From Clostridiales bacterium (GTDB lineage: Bacteria; Bacillota; Clostridia; Oscillospirales; CAG-272), in NCBI GenBank assembly GCA_022793655.1, contig JAAWDG010000013.1, positions 1 to 64,000 on the forward strand: a DNA stretch of 64,000 nt. Reading direction: 5' to 3'. Positions 1 through 8,820 of the stretch are shown here, piece by piece (within the stretch, counting starts at the first letter, position 1; every line of letters starts with the position of its first letter). Under the pieces are notes generated by a model. The model saw only the letters and a program-made list of their open reading frames with translations, did not search any database and was not told the DNA's origin. The position numbers and the translations under genes are program-made.

Positions 1-134
1 AAGAAAAACCTAACGGTTTATCTTGAAAAGTTTACCTTTTCGCTTGACCAAGCGAAATTTTGGCAGAGCCAAAACCGGCAAACTTTAAGGCAGCTAAAAG
101 ATGATGATAGGTTAAGAAAAACCTAACGGTTTGA
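1..134 (+). repeat. Dispersed hairpin repeat element (copy 1; may extend left of the window)
   Basis: Hairpin AAGAAAAACCTAACGGTTTATCTT, AAGTTTA...AAACTTT outer stem, internal hairpins CGCTTgaccAAGCG and TTTTGGCagaGCCAAAA, 3' box AAGGCAGCTAAAAG; 'aagaaaaacctaacggttt' recurs at 114-132. Confidence 0.7.
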
Positions 135-142
135 CAGAGGGA

Positions 143-171
143 TTGACAAACCGTCAGGAACACAGTATAAT
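143..171 (+). promoter_or_regulatory. Promoter of tRNA-Gly
   Basis: TTGACA (143-148), 17-nt spacer, TATAAT (166-171), upstream of the tRNA. Confidence 0.8.
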
Positions 172-197
172 GAAATTAGATTGATGATCGTCAATAG

Positions 198-271
198 GCA
201 GATGTAGTTCAGTGGTAGAACATCAGCTTCCCAAGCTGAATATGCGGGTTCGATTCCCGTCATCTGCTCCA
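198..271 (+). tRNA. tRNA-Gly(CCC), with encoded CCA
   Basis: GCAGATG/CATCTGC acceptor stem, anticodon loop TTCCCAA, T-arm GGGTTCGATTCCC, 3' CCA. Confidence 0.92.
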
Positions 272-400
272 CAACAAGGAGCCCTCGGAAAGAGGGCTTT
301 TTGTTGTGGTAAATAACGTGGGGAATTGAACCCTCTCGATATCCCGTCATCTGCTCCACAACAAGGAGCCCTCGGAAAGAGGGCTTTTTGTTGTGGTAAA
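255..400 (+). repeat. 59-bp direct duplication of the tRNA-Gly 3' end plus terminator (255-313 and 342-400)
   Basis: 'tcccgtcatctgctccacaacaaggagccctcggaaagagggctttttgttgtggtaaa' occurs twice, 87 bp apart. Confidence 0.9.
280..305 (+). terminator. Intrinsic terminator after tRNA-Gly
   Basis: GCCCTC-ggaaa-GAGGGC followed by a T run. Confidence 0.75.
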
Positions 401-455
401 AAAGAGTCTATCTTTCTTGAAAAGCTCTGTGCGATTCTTTTGATTCAACCAGGAT

Positions 456-1172
456 TTATTTCTGTGATTGATAATTAATGTTTGATAATTTTGCTTGTTT
501 ACACAAATCACTTGTTTTTAATGTATATTGTTTACCATCTTTTATAAAATAAGTTCCGCATTGCCTAAATTCAAAACTAACATTTTTTCGAATACATTGT
601 TCTCGAATATCTAAAACCCAATTATAATCAAGCGGCCTTGCATGATAATCTGATTCTCCGCCAACAACAACGAGTTCGATTGTATCAAGATAATTTTCAA
701 TTTCAATTTTCTCAAGTAATGGTTGCGCGGTAATACATTTATGCTTGATTGGTAAATCGCTGAATATTGACAACTTATAGTCTGCATTTTTTTGATTTTC
801 TATGGTGCAGCATACTACGACATTGTCATATCCGGTGCCCCAGTCATTCGGAATGCAATGCATAAATCGATCAATTCTTTTTGTCAAAAATAAAAAAGTA
901 CAATCATTTCTTTCTTTTATCATCTGCCAACATTCGTTTCTCCACTCATCTGCTTCTTCAATTAGAAAATCGGTTGAAAAACATAGATATACGATTCCTG
1001 CCTTCATTTTATAATTTCCATTTTTTAATTTTTCGATGGGTTTATTAAAATCTTTCGTTCGTACGATTTCATTCGTATTGATATTTCTTTTTGAATCACC
1101 TTTATGGATATAGCAATATTTACAACCATCACTGCACTTTATACAACCTCGCCACGGATTCCACATTGCCAT
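456..1172 (-). CDS. DUF5131 / phage Gp37-Gp68 family protein (radical-SAM-like Cys motif)
   Basis: N-terminal WNPWRGCIKCSDGCKYCY motif and overall length fit the DUF5131/Gp37_Gp68 family. Confidence 0.75.
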   Translation of the reverse strand: MAMWNPWRGCIKCSDGCKYCYIHKGDSKRNINTNEIVRTKDFNKPIEKLKNGNYKMKAGIVYLCFSTDFLIEEADEWRNECWQMIKERNDCTFLFLTKRIDRFMHCIPNDWGTGYDNVVVCCTIENQKNADYKLSIFSDLPIKHKCITAQPLLEKIEIENYLDTIELVVVGGESDYHARPLDYNWVLDIREQCIRKNVSFEFRQCGTYFIKDGKQYTLKTSDLCKQAKLSNINYQSQK

Positions 1173-1294
1173 AATCAGCGCCTCCTAATATTTTTGGTTA
1201 CTCTTTTGCTTTATGATCACAATATTCATTTCTATAACTTACTTTTTTCGGTGAGAATATTATACCATTTCATGCGAGAATATTCTATGTTCCA

Positions 1295-1434
1295 TTGAAT
1301 TTTAATAGAAATTCATATATAATCTTTTTAGAAAGGGTGCAAGATTCATCGCTGGTATATAAGTCGCGCATGATGTGGGAACCCAAATCTGCAGTCAAAA
1401 AATCAATTACAAAAAGAAAATTGATTTTTTGTTG
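1295..1434 (+). ncRNA. Candidate short transcript or leader (promoter to terminator) upstream of a membrane protein
   Basis: TTGAAT-17 nt-TATAAT at 1295-1323; stem TGCaAGATT/AATCTGCA; terminator AAAAAATCAATT...AATTGATTTTTT at about 1398-1432. Confidence 0.4.
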
Positions 1435-1478
1435 TCTGTAAACGTGATATACTTTAATAAGTAAAGGAGATAAAAGCA

Positions 1479-1910
1479 GTGAAAAACAAAGTGGCTCTTA
1501 TGTGGCTCCTAACAGGGATTTGTCTGGTCTTAACGGTAGTATTTTGGTTTTTGATGAATCAATCAGAAGTGGAATACGAAGAAGTAACCGTCATGGTGAC
1601 CGATACGTCTACAAGAGAAGTTGTCAACACAAACACACAAAACAGAACGACGTTTTATGAAGTTAAAGTCGAATACAACGGCCAAGAGTATGAGCTGCAC
1701 AATGTGCATGGGTTAGCAGGATATTACAAAGGAAAAACAGTAAAAGCATTATTATCGAATAATAAGCTATATGCCAATGAAGAAGGAATCAAGTCCACCT
1801 CTCCTATCGCGATCGTCTATTTTGCTTTTCTGTTTGGCACGTTTGGCATGCTTATAGCGTCAGCGACTTATATGTCCAAAGTAAAAGCAAAGAAAAAAGA
1901 AGCCAATTAA
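1479..1910 (+). CDS. Two-TM membrane protein, DUF3592-like
   Basis: N- and C-terminal hydrophobic helices flank a short beta-rich domain. Confidence 0.5.
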   Translation: MKNKVALMWLLTGICLVLTVVFWFLMNQSEVEYEEVTVMVTDTSTREVVNTNTQNRTTFYEVKVEYNGQEYELHNVHGLAGYYKGKTVKALLSNNKLYANEEGIKSTSPIAIVYFAFLFGTFGMLIASATYMSKVKAKKKEAN

Positions 1911-2021
1911 AATTTCATTGGTATAGAAAAGGATAAATAAAATTAACGAAGTGATTATTGTGCTCAATGAGTATTTTGCGCTGTCCAGCGCATTGGCAAG
2001 TTGAGACAGTGGAGGATTTAT

Positions 2022-2381
2022 ATGGCAAGGCAAATCAATCATAAAGAATTAGTGAATACAAGATTAGCAGCGAACTATGGCGGTTGGATGTATTGCAATG
2101 TGTGCAATGAAAATATCGGCTATTTGTGCTACGCTACATACGATCGTATAGACATGACATATGAGTGCCAATGCGGCAGCAAGGGGAGCGTTTGTATTGA
2201 TTTTAGCGATAGTCAGGCGGGCGCATGTTGTGATGAACCGCTTGTCAAGATCAAAAACAGGTGGTGTTGTTCGGCTGATCAAGAGCCTTTGATTACGATA
2301 CTTGAGCCGAAACTGCGTCGTTATCATGTGGCAATCACCTGCAAAGCATGCAGTCGTATTTATAAGCAGTCTAGGGAATAA
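2022..2381 (+). CDS. Cys-rich (zinc-ribbon-like) hypothetical protein
   Basis: CNVC, CQCGS, CCDE, WCCS and CKAC cysteine motifs; GGAGG RBS before the ATG at 2022. Confidence 0.5.
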   Translation: MARQINHKELVNTRLAANYGGWMYCNVCNENIGYLCYATYDRIDMTYECQCGSKGSVCIDFSDSQAGACCDEPLVKIKNRWCCSADQEPLITILEPKLRRYHVAITCKACSRIYKQSRE

Positions 2382-2385
2382 GCTG

Positions 2386-2946
2386 ATGTTAGAGGGAAAT
2401 GGAAAGGCGCGAAAAGGCCTTATTTTATACAAGTCAAAATATGGTGCGACAAAGAAATACGCATCCTGGCTGCAGGAAGAAACCGATTTTGATTGTATAG
2501 AAACTAAAAGGGCAACGATAAAAGATGTGGCAAAATACGATAGTATTATTTTGTGCGGCGGACTTTACGCCTCTGGCATAGCGGGCATCTCGTTTCTTAA
2601 AAAGCACTTTTCTGTATTAAGATACAAGAAATTAGCGGTGTTTTGCGTAGGCGCTTCTCCCTTTGATCAAAAGGCCTTTGAGCAAGTGAGGGCGCATAAT
2701 TTTAAAGAAGAACTGCAGAGTATCCCTTTGTTTTATGGGCGGGGGGCGTGGCATGAAGAGGCCATGTCTTTTAAGGATCGAATGCTGTGCGGGATGTTGC
2801 GAAAAGCCGTTGCTAAAAAGGATCCAAGCACCTTTGAACCATGGATGACGGCGCTGATGGGCGCCGTCGGCCAAGTCTGTGACTGGACTGACAAAAACGA
2901 GTTAGCGCCATTAATTGCCTATATAAAAGCAGAAACCGCTCTCTAA
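2386..2946 (+). CDS. Flavodoxin-domain protein
   Basis: GLILYKSKYGATKKYASWL FMN-binding loop; IILCGGLYASGI. Start chosen 4 nt after the upstream stop. Confidence 0.65.
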   Translation: MLEGNGKARKGLILYKSKYGATKKYASWLQEETDFDCIETKRATIKDVAKYDSIILCGGLYASGIAGISFLKKHFSVLRYKKLAVFCVGASPFDQKAFEQVRAHNFKEELQSIPLFYGRGAWHEEAMSFKDRMLCGMLRKAVAKKDPSTFEPWMTALMGAVGQVCDWTDKNELAPLIAYIKAETAL

Positions 2947-3076
2947 GAAATGAGGAGGATCACAAGCGTACGTTCAATGTTGGACGTGCGCTTTTTGAGC
3001 GAATGGTAGGAAGCGTCTTCATAAACTGCTAATAAATGTTAAGAAAGATTTTATTGTCTTCTTTTCGGGGGTATGG

Positions 3077-3420
3077 TATAATGAAACAAATCAGAGATTT
3101 GTTTCTAAAGTTTCACTTTACGCTTTTGCAAGCGTAATTTCGGCAGAGCCGAAACCGTTAAACTTTAAGGTAGTTAAAATTTTGTGGTATAATACAAGAA
3201 AACTTATGGTTTTCTTGAAAAGTTTATCTTTTTGCTTTACCAAGCAAAATTCCGGCTCTGCCGGAACCGTCCGACTTCCAGCTGTGCTGGTATGTCGTAC
3301 TTTAAGGTGATTGAAATCTTGTGGTATCCTAAAGTTTATCTTGCCACCCCAAAAGGGTGACATTCCGGCTTTGCCGAGACGTCTTGCCTTCAAGCGACTG
3401 GTCGGTGAGCGCTGCTAAAA
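3077..3420 (+). repeat. Three tandem dispersed-repeat units (3077-3179, 3188-3316, 3324-3420)
   Basis: Units 1 and 2 carry TATAAT plus hairpins GAAACAAATCagaGATTTGTTTC and CAAGAAAACttatGGTTTTCTTG; TTCGGCagaGCCGAA and TTCCGGCtctGCCGGAA internal hairpins; AAGGTAGTTAAAA-type ends. Confidence 0.8.
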
Positions 3421-3442
3421 TCGAAAAGAATAGGTACAGAAA

Positions 3443-4267
3443 ATGAAAAAGTTAACCATATGTTTGCTTATGCTTGTATTATCTGGCAGTTTGCTGCTCG
3501 CTTCCTGTCAGTATACGCCCGATTCGTTGCAAGCAGGCAAGGCGAAAGCGGATGAGGGTGAAGTGCACACCTTGTTAAAAAGAGAAGAGCCCGGCCATAT
3601 TCCTACCATTGTGATTGACCCAGGCCATGGCTTTGGCGATGTAGGCGCGGCTGGTCCGGCAACGCCGCTCGGCCAGTATGAGTGGGAGCTAACAATTGAT
3701 ATGGCAAAAGCGCTGAAAGGCTATTTAGAAGAGAGGGACTTTCGCGTTTATTTAACCCATGACGGTGAAAAATATCCATCCGTGGCCGAGATTGCATCAT
3801 TGGCCGATCAGTATGGCGTGTCGTACGATAAAACAAAAGAGCAATGGCAGGATAACACGATTTTTTCTCCCTATGAACGAGTGATTTATATGAATTGCTT
3901 AGATGCCATGGTGGGCGTCGATTTTGCGATTTCGATTCATGTGAATGCCAATGAAAATTCAAGCGATATTTCCGGCTTTGATTTAGATTATTGTGCTGAA
4001 AATGATTGGTCGGACCAAAGTCGGGTTATTGCACAGGTGTTGAAGGACAAGCTCCATACGGCCTATCCCGAATCGAATCTTTGGTATTATGAGGATAAAT
4101 GGGACGAATCATTTATCGTAACCAAGTTTAATACGATGCCTTCTGTGCTGCTTGAAACAGGCTATTATACGAACGAAGAGGACGTTAAAAATTTGAAAAC
4201 ACAGGCCTGGCGGGATTCGTTAATGCAGCGGGTGGCCGAGGCGATCGACAGTGCTTTTGAACAGTAA
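3443..4267 (+). CDS. N-acetylmuramoyl-L-alanine amidase (Amidase_3), lipoprotein
   Basis: Lipobox LLLASC; IVIDPGHGFGD, SIHVNAN, LLETGYYTN motifs. Confidence 0.85.
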   Translation: MKKLTICLLMLVLSGSLLLASCQYTPDSLQAGKAKADEGEVHTLLKREEPGHIPTIVIDPGHGFGDVGAAGPATPLGQYEWELTIDMAKALKGYLEERDFRVYLTHDGEKYPSVAEIASLADQYGVSYDKTKEQWQDNTIFSPYERVIYMNCLDAMVGVDFAISIHVNANENSSDISGFDLDYCAENDWSDQSRVIAQVLKDKLHTAYPESNLWYYEDKWDESFIVTKFNTMPSVLLETGYYTNEEDVKNLKTQAWRDSLMQRVAEAIDSAFEQ

Positions 4268-4282
4268 AAGGAGTGATTGACA

Positions 4283-4789
4283 ATGGAAAAGCAAGAGTTT
4301 TGGGATATTTATGACGAGCATAAAAAGCCGACTGGCAGGACGATGAAACGTAACGATTGGATATTAGGACCAAACGAATATCATTTGATCGTTTTAGGGG
4401 TATTAAAGCGAAGCGACGGACGGTTTTTAATTACCAAGCGCAAAATGAATAAAGCATTTGGCGCAGGTTGGTGGGAGGTACCTGGCGGCGGCGCCATGGC
4501 GGGCGAAAGTTCGTATGAGGCGGTCTTGCGCGAGGTGCGTGAAGAGACCGGCGTGGATGTTTCAGCATGTGATTACAAGCTGGCGCTGACCTATAAACGG
4601 GACGCCGGCGGGGGAGATAATTATATTGTAGACGTCTATACCTTCGCTTGTGACTTTGAGCAGGGGGACGTGCATTGCCAAGAAGAGGAAACAGACGGAT
4701 TTATGATTGCTTCGGCTGAAGAAATTGCCGCGTTTGCAGATGAAGGCATATTCCTTCATTTTAATAGTATTAAAGCCGTGTTTGCATAA
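4283..4789 (+). CDS. NUDIX hydrolase
   Basis: GGGAMAGESSYEAVLREVREETG Nudix box. Confidence 0.9.
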   Translation: MEKQEFWDIYDEHKKPTGRTMKRNDWILGPNEYHLIVLGVLKRSDGRFLITKRKMNKAFGAGWWEVPGGGAMAGESSYEAVLREVREETGVDVSACDYKLALTYKRDAGGGDNYIVDVYTFACDFEQGDVHCQEEETDGFMIASAEEIAAFADEGIFLHFNSIKAVFA

Positions 4790-4794
4790 AGATG

Positions 4795-4836
4795 AAAAAG
4801 AATATAGTCTTTTGCTATGACTATATTCTTTTTTGT
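4795..4836 (+). terminator. Intrinsic terminator
   Basis: aaaaagaatatagtc...gactatattctttttt. Confidence 0.8.
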
Positions 4837-4910
4837 TTTTTGTGCTGTTCAGTCCGCTTGTTCTTATCATAAAACAGCGTCTTTTTGTTGAATTATGGCA
4901 TGACGTGTGC

Positions 4911-5140
4911 TATAATAAACACAAGCTTGCGCTTTGGTTTATTGGAGCCAAAGCAAAGATTGGTTCTTAAAGTTCGTCTTGTTGCCAAAATGGGCAGCAT
5001 TTCGGCTTTGCCGGAGCGTCCAACGATTGACTCTGCCAGTACGTTGTAGCCCCAGCTACTAAAACTTTATGCATATAATAGAAGCAAATTTTTGATTTTG
5101 CTTCTGCAAATTTTAAAATCAGCTTTTGCAAATCGTAAAA
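4911..5140 (+). repeat. Dispersed hairpin repeat, two units, upstream of alaS
   Basis: TTGAAT(4888)-17 nt-TATAAT(4911), internal TTTCGGCtttGCCGGAgc, end 'ctactaaaa'; second TATAAT (5074) with AGAAGCAAA...TTTTGCTTCT. Confidence 0.7.
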
Positions 5141-5207
5141 TAGGCCGGTTTTATATATGAATTCTTTTGGATTTTTATTGATGATCCGGTAAAAAGGAGA
5201 TGGTCAG

Positions 5208-6977
5208 ATGAAAATTGATCTGAAAAACAAGTATATTCAATACTTTCTTTCTAAGGGACATGCTAAAATGGAATCGGCTTCGGTGGTGCCGGAAAATGAT
5301 CCCTCCTCGCTGTTTATCACGGCCGGCATGCAGCCGTTAGTTCCTTATTTGTTGGGTGCGCCGCACCCGCTGGGTCGGCGTATTACCGACTATCAAAAGT
5401 GTTTCCGCTTAACCGACCTTGATCTGGTGGGGGATAAAACGCACCATACTTTTTTTGAAATGTTGGGCAACTGGTCTCTTGGCGACTATTTTAAAGAAGA
5501 GGCCGTAGCGTGGAGCTATGAATTTTTAACGCAGGTGCTTTCCATCCCGCCGGCGCGGTTAGCCGTGACGGTTTTTGAGGGGAATGAGGTGGCGGCCCGT
5601 GATGAAGAAACGGCTGCATTATGGAAAAAGGCAGGCATTCCAGAGGAACGGATTGCCTATTTGCCAGCTGAGGATAACTGGTGGCCTTCTTTTGAACAGC
5701 ATGGTCCCTGCGGGTCGGATACCGAGATTTTTTATTGGAGTGATAATGAGAATCCAGCGCCGGCTGTGTATGATCCGTCCGATAAAAGATGGGTCGAGAT
5801 TTGGAATAATGTGTTTATGCAGTATAACCATACTGAGTCGGGTGAGTTTGAAGAACTTGCACAGAAAAATGTGGATACCGGCATGGGCGTCGAACGGACA
5901 ACCGCGGCGCTCGAAGGGGTAGATGATAACTATTTAACAGAAATTTGGCAGCCTATCATTGCCAAAATTTGCGCGTTATCCGGCAAAGAATATAAGCAGG
6001 ATACCGAGCGGGCTATGCGGATTGTGGCCGACCATATGCGGGCGGTTGTTATGATTGCTGCCGACGGGGCTAATATTTTACCTTCTAATAAAGACCAAGG
6101 GTATATCCTGCGCATGCTGATTCGCCGGATGTTACGGTATGCAAAGATGCTTGAGATCGATATCACAAGCGACTTTGATATACAGATTGCCTCGGTGATT
6201 GCCGATATGTTTGCCGATTATTATGTCGAGGTGAAAGAGAACTTTGACCAGGTGGTCAAGGTGTTGGTTTCTGAAAAAGAGAAATTCGCCAAGACGATTG
6301 AGAGGGGCTTGAAAGAAACAATGCGTTTCCTTGGCGAGGTAGAGCCAGGCGGCCAGCTTGCCGGCGAAAAAGCTTTCCGCCTATTTGATACCTTTGGTTT
6401 TCCGATTGAAATGACGGTGGAATTAGCGGGTGAAAAGGGAATTTCGGTGGATACAGAGGGCTTCCAGCGGTGTTTTGCAGAGCATCAGGAAAAATCTCGA
6501 AAAGGTTCTGAACATAAATTCAAAGGCGGCCTTGCCGATTCGGGCGCCGAAACAGCCAAACTGCATACAGCCACCCATCTCTTGCAAGGAGCTTTGCGAA
6601 CGCTTCTTGGCGAAGGGGTACAGCAGAAGGGCAGTAATATTACCGCAGAGCGGCTTCGGTTTGATTTCAGTTTTGACCGTAAGGTAACGCGTGAGGAATT
6701 AGATCAAGCGGAGGCGATTGTCAACCAGGCGATCGCTGAAAAGATAGACGTCATTAAGACCGATATGCCGTATGAAGAGGCGCAGGCAAGCGGTGCCCTT
6801 GGTTTCTTTAAGGACAAATACAACGATGTGGTGTCGGTTTATGAGATCCCCGGTTACAGTAAAGAAATCTGCGGCGGACCACATGCGCAAAATACAGCTG
6901 AACTCGGTCATTTTAAGATTGTGAAAGAAGAAGCCTGTTCCAGCGGTGTGAGAAGAATCAAAGCAATTTTAGATTGA
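5208..6977 (+). CDS. alaS: Alanine--tRNA ligase, short form ending after the editing (tRNA_SAD) domain
   Basis: ALA_RS motifs (TAGMQPLVPYLLG, TFFEMLGNWSLGDYF), HTATHLLQ and CGGPHAQNT; 589 aa with no DHHA1/C-Ala region. Confidence 0.9.
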   Translation: MKIDLKNKYIQYFLSKGHAKMESASVVPENDPSSLFITAGMQPLVPYLLGAPHPLGRRITDYQKCFRLTDLDLVGDKTHHTFFEMLGNWSLGDYFKEEAVAWSYEFLTQVLSIPPARLAVTVFEGNEVAARDEETAALWKKAGIPEERIAYLPAEDNWWPSFEQHGPCGSDTEIFYWSDNENPAPAVYDPSDKRWVEIWNNVFMQYNHTESGEFEELAQKNVDTGMGVERTTAALEGVDDNYLTEIWQPIIAKICALSGKEYKQDTERAMRIVADHMRAVVMIAADGANILPSNKDQGYILRMLIRRMLRYAKMLEIDITSDFDIQIASVIADMFADYYVEVKENFDQVVKVLVSEKEKFAKTIERGLKETMRFLGEVEPGGQLAGEKAFRLFDTFGFPIEMTVELAGEKGISVDTEGFQRCFAEHQEKSRKGSEHKFKGGLADSGAETAKLHTATHLLQGALRTLLGEGVQQKGSNITAERLRFDFSFDRKVTREELDQAEAIVNQAIAEKIDVIKTDMPYEEAQASGALGFFKDKYNDVVSVYEIPGYSKEICGGPHAQNTAELGHFKIVKEEACSSGVRRIKAILD

Positions 6978-7054
6978 TTATTTGAGCGTTCGTCAGTAAG
7001 AGGCGGCTCATGTGTGAAAGTGCATGCATTCGTTGTCACCATGATGGATAGCAA

Positions 7055-7099
7055 TAAAAAAGACTATGCAAAATTTTGTTTGCATAGTCTTTTTTGCTG
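7055..7099. terminator. Bidirectional intrinsic terminator
   Basis: aaaaaagactatgcaaa...tttgcatagtctttttt. Confidence 0.8.
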
Positions 7100-7172
7100 T
7101 GTTGTGTTATTCGTATATAGCAGAGGGCAGAGCCGCCCTCGATTTAGCGATAAATTGAATAGGGTATTACCG

Positions 7173-7550
7173 CTAATTTTGCATTAGTGCTTTGTAGCTT
7201 TCGCCCCAATGGCTCATAACATCAAGCACCGGCTTTAAACTTTGTCCAAGCTTGGTTAATGAATATTCGACCCTGGGCGGAACCTCTGCATAGACTTGTC
7301 GGCTGATAAGGCCGTTTTCTTCCATATCACGCAGTTGGGCGGTGAGTACTTTTTGTGATACTCCTCCGAGTGACTTTTTGAGTTCGCCAAAGCGCTTAGT
7401 GCCGGGGAGCAGGTCTCTGAGAATCAATATTTTCCACTTATCATCGATCAGCATTAATGTTGTTTCTACCGGACAGGCCGGCGGTTCGTTTTTTATGGTT
7501 TGTTTTGTCATATCAGAAACCTCGCTTTCTGCTATTTTGTCGGTCTGCAT
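7173..7550 (-). CDS. HxlR-family winged-helix regulator
   Basis: CPVETTLMLIDDKWKILILRDLLPGTKRFGELKKSLGGVSQKVLTAQLRDME. Confidence 0.9.
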   Translation of the reverse strand: MQTDKIAESEVSDMTKQTIKNEPPACPVETTLMLIDDKWKILILRDLLPGTKRFGELKKSLGGVSQKVLTAQLRDMEENGLISRQVYAEVPPRVEYSLTKLGQSLKPVLDVMSHWGESYKALMQN

Positions 7551-7821
7551 GGATGGAAATTATAGGGGATAAGAATTTGACGTCCATAAAATCAATTTTT
7601 TATATTATACTATATATTCCCGTTTGACATCAAGTCATCTTGCAAAAGATGAAAAAACTTTTCCCCATAATTGCTTGATTTGGCGCAATGGTTTCTTTTT
7701 GGTAACTATGGCACAAAAAAGTGCGTACTTTACAAGGAAAAGTCTGTTTTTTATAATAGAACTGCAAGCGATGAAGAACGGCCGCTTCAGTCGCCAAAAA
7801 AATAATAAAGGAGTTTTTGTT

Positions 7822-8616
7822 ATGAATAAAAATATGTTTGTTACGGTGAAACTGGCTAAAGGAGAAATGAATATTTATCAGTTTGGCAATGTTAAGCTGC
7901 ATGCCTATAAGACCAATGACTTTTTGGCGGATGAGGTCTTTGTTGTTGAAAAGAATGGCAGGGCGGTTGTGATCGAGTCTCCCTGTTTTCACGATAATAA
8001 TAGAGAACTGACTGAATATTTGAAGGATATAGAAGTGGAAGGCATGTTTGTTGCTTACCATGGTGCCGGCGCTGCTTTTATGCCGGATGTCCCTGCATAT
8101 GCGACGCAGAATGCAGTGGAATATTCGCAGCACGGCGGCGGAAAAGCTTTAATTGATAACTTTACTGGTGCTTTTGGCGAAAGCTTTGATGGCTCGGTGC
8201 ATCAGATTACGAATATAATCGAAGAAGGGCGGATGACGATTGGTGACATTGATTTTATCATTAAACAGACGGCAGAGGCATTTGATATTGAGATACCTGA
8301 AATCAATGCCGTATACACACATATGCTGGGCCATGATTGTCATTCGATTGTGGCGGGGGCGGCCCATGCTGATGCCATCATAGCCGAGCTTCGCAGCTAT
8401 CTGCGTAAAGGGTTTGACTTGATTTTGACTTCGCACTATACGCCTGAAGATCTAAAAGACGCTGAAACAAAAATCGCTTATTTAGAAAATATCAAAAAAT
8501 TGGCCGAACAATATAAGACGGCTGATGATTTTAAGAAAGCGGTGCAAGACCAATATCCTGCATACAGCGGGCAAAATTATTTGGATATGACAAGTGGTTT
8601 CTTTTTTCAGTTATGA
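7822..8616 (+). CDS. MBL-fold-like hydrolase (divergent)
   Basis: ATG at 7822 follows an AAAGGAG RBS; the longer track ORF runs through the promoter region. Weak resemblance to metallo-beta-lactamase-like proteins found beside HxlR. Confidence 0.5.
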   Translation: MNKNMFVTVKLAKGEMNIYQFGNVKLHAYKTNDFLADEVFVVEKNGRAVVIESPCFHDNNRELTEYLKDIEVEGMFVAYHGAGAAFMPDVPAYATQNAVEYSQHGGGKALIDNFTGAFGESFDGSVHQITNIIEEGRMTIGDIDFIIKQTAEAFDIEIPEINAVYTHMLGHDCHSIVAGAAHADAIIAELRSYLRKGFDLILTSHYTPEDLKDAETKIAYLENIKKLAEQYKTADDFKKAVQDQYPAYSGQNYLDMTSGFFFQL

Positions 8617-8666
8617 ACCTGTATAGACGTATGAAGTTTAATATAGTCTACATGGTCATGCGGTAA

Positions 8667-8704
8667 CCTAAAAACGACAAGCATTTGCTTGTCGTTTTTG
8701 GGTT
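8667..8704 (+). terminator. Intrinsic terminator
   Basis: aaaaacgacaagcatttgcttgtcgtttttgg. Confidence 0.8.
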
Positions 8705-8820
8705 ATATATATATGCTTCTCTAAGGCTCAGCCGTAAGACATCTTCTTTGAGGAGCAAATAAAGTTTCAGCATCCGGAAAGTTTAATTTGCGTTCTTAGA
8801 AAGATGCGAAGCACGTTCTA

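Noticed and set aside
123-359. 78-aa ORF containing MTGIEPAYSAWEADVLPLNY
   Set aside because: Antisense translation of the tRNA-Gly gene, a well-known spurious annotation pattern.
3118-3393. 91-aa minus-strand ORF
   Set aside because: It lies entirely within the hairpin repeat array.
7624-7821. Long N-terminal extension of the MBL-like ORF
   Set aside because: The extension covers the intergenic/promoter region; a good RBS precedes the internal ATG at 7822.
8740-8820. Further minus-orientation copy of the dispersed repeat
   Set aside because: Only short similarity (TTTCCGGATGCTGAAACTTTA); hairpin 1 and the 3' box are not convincing.
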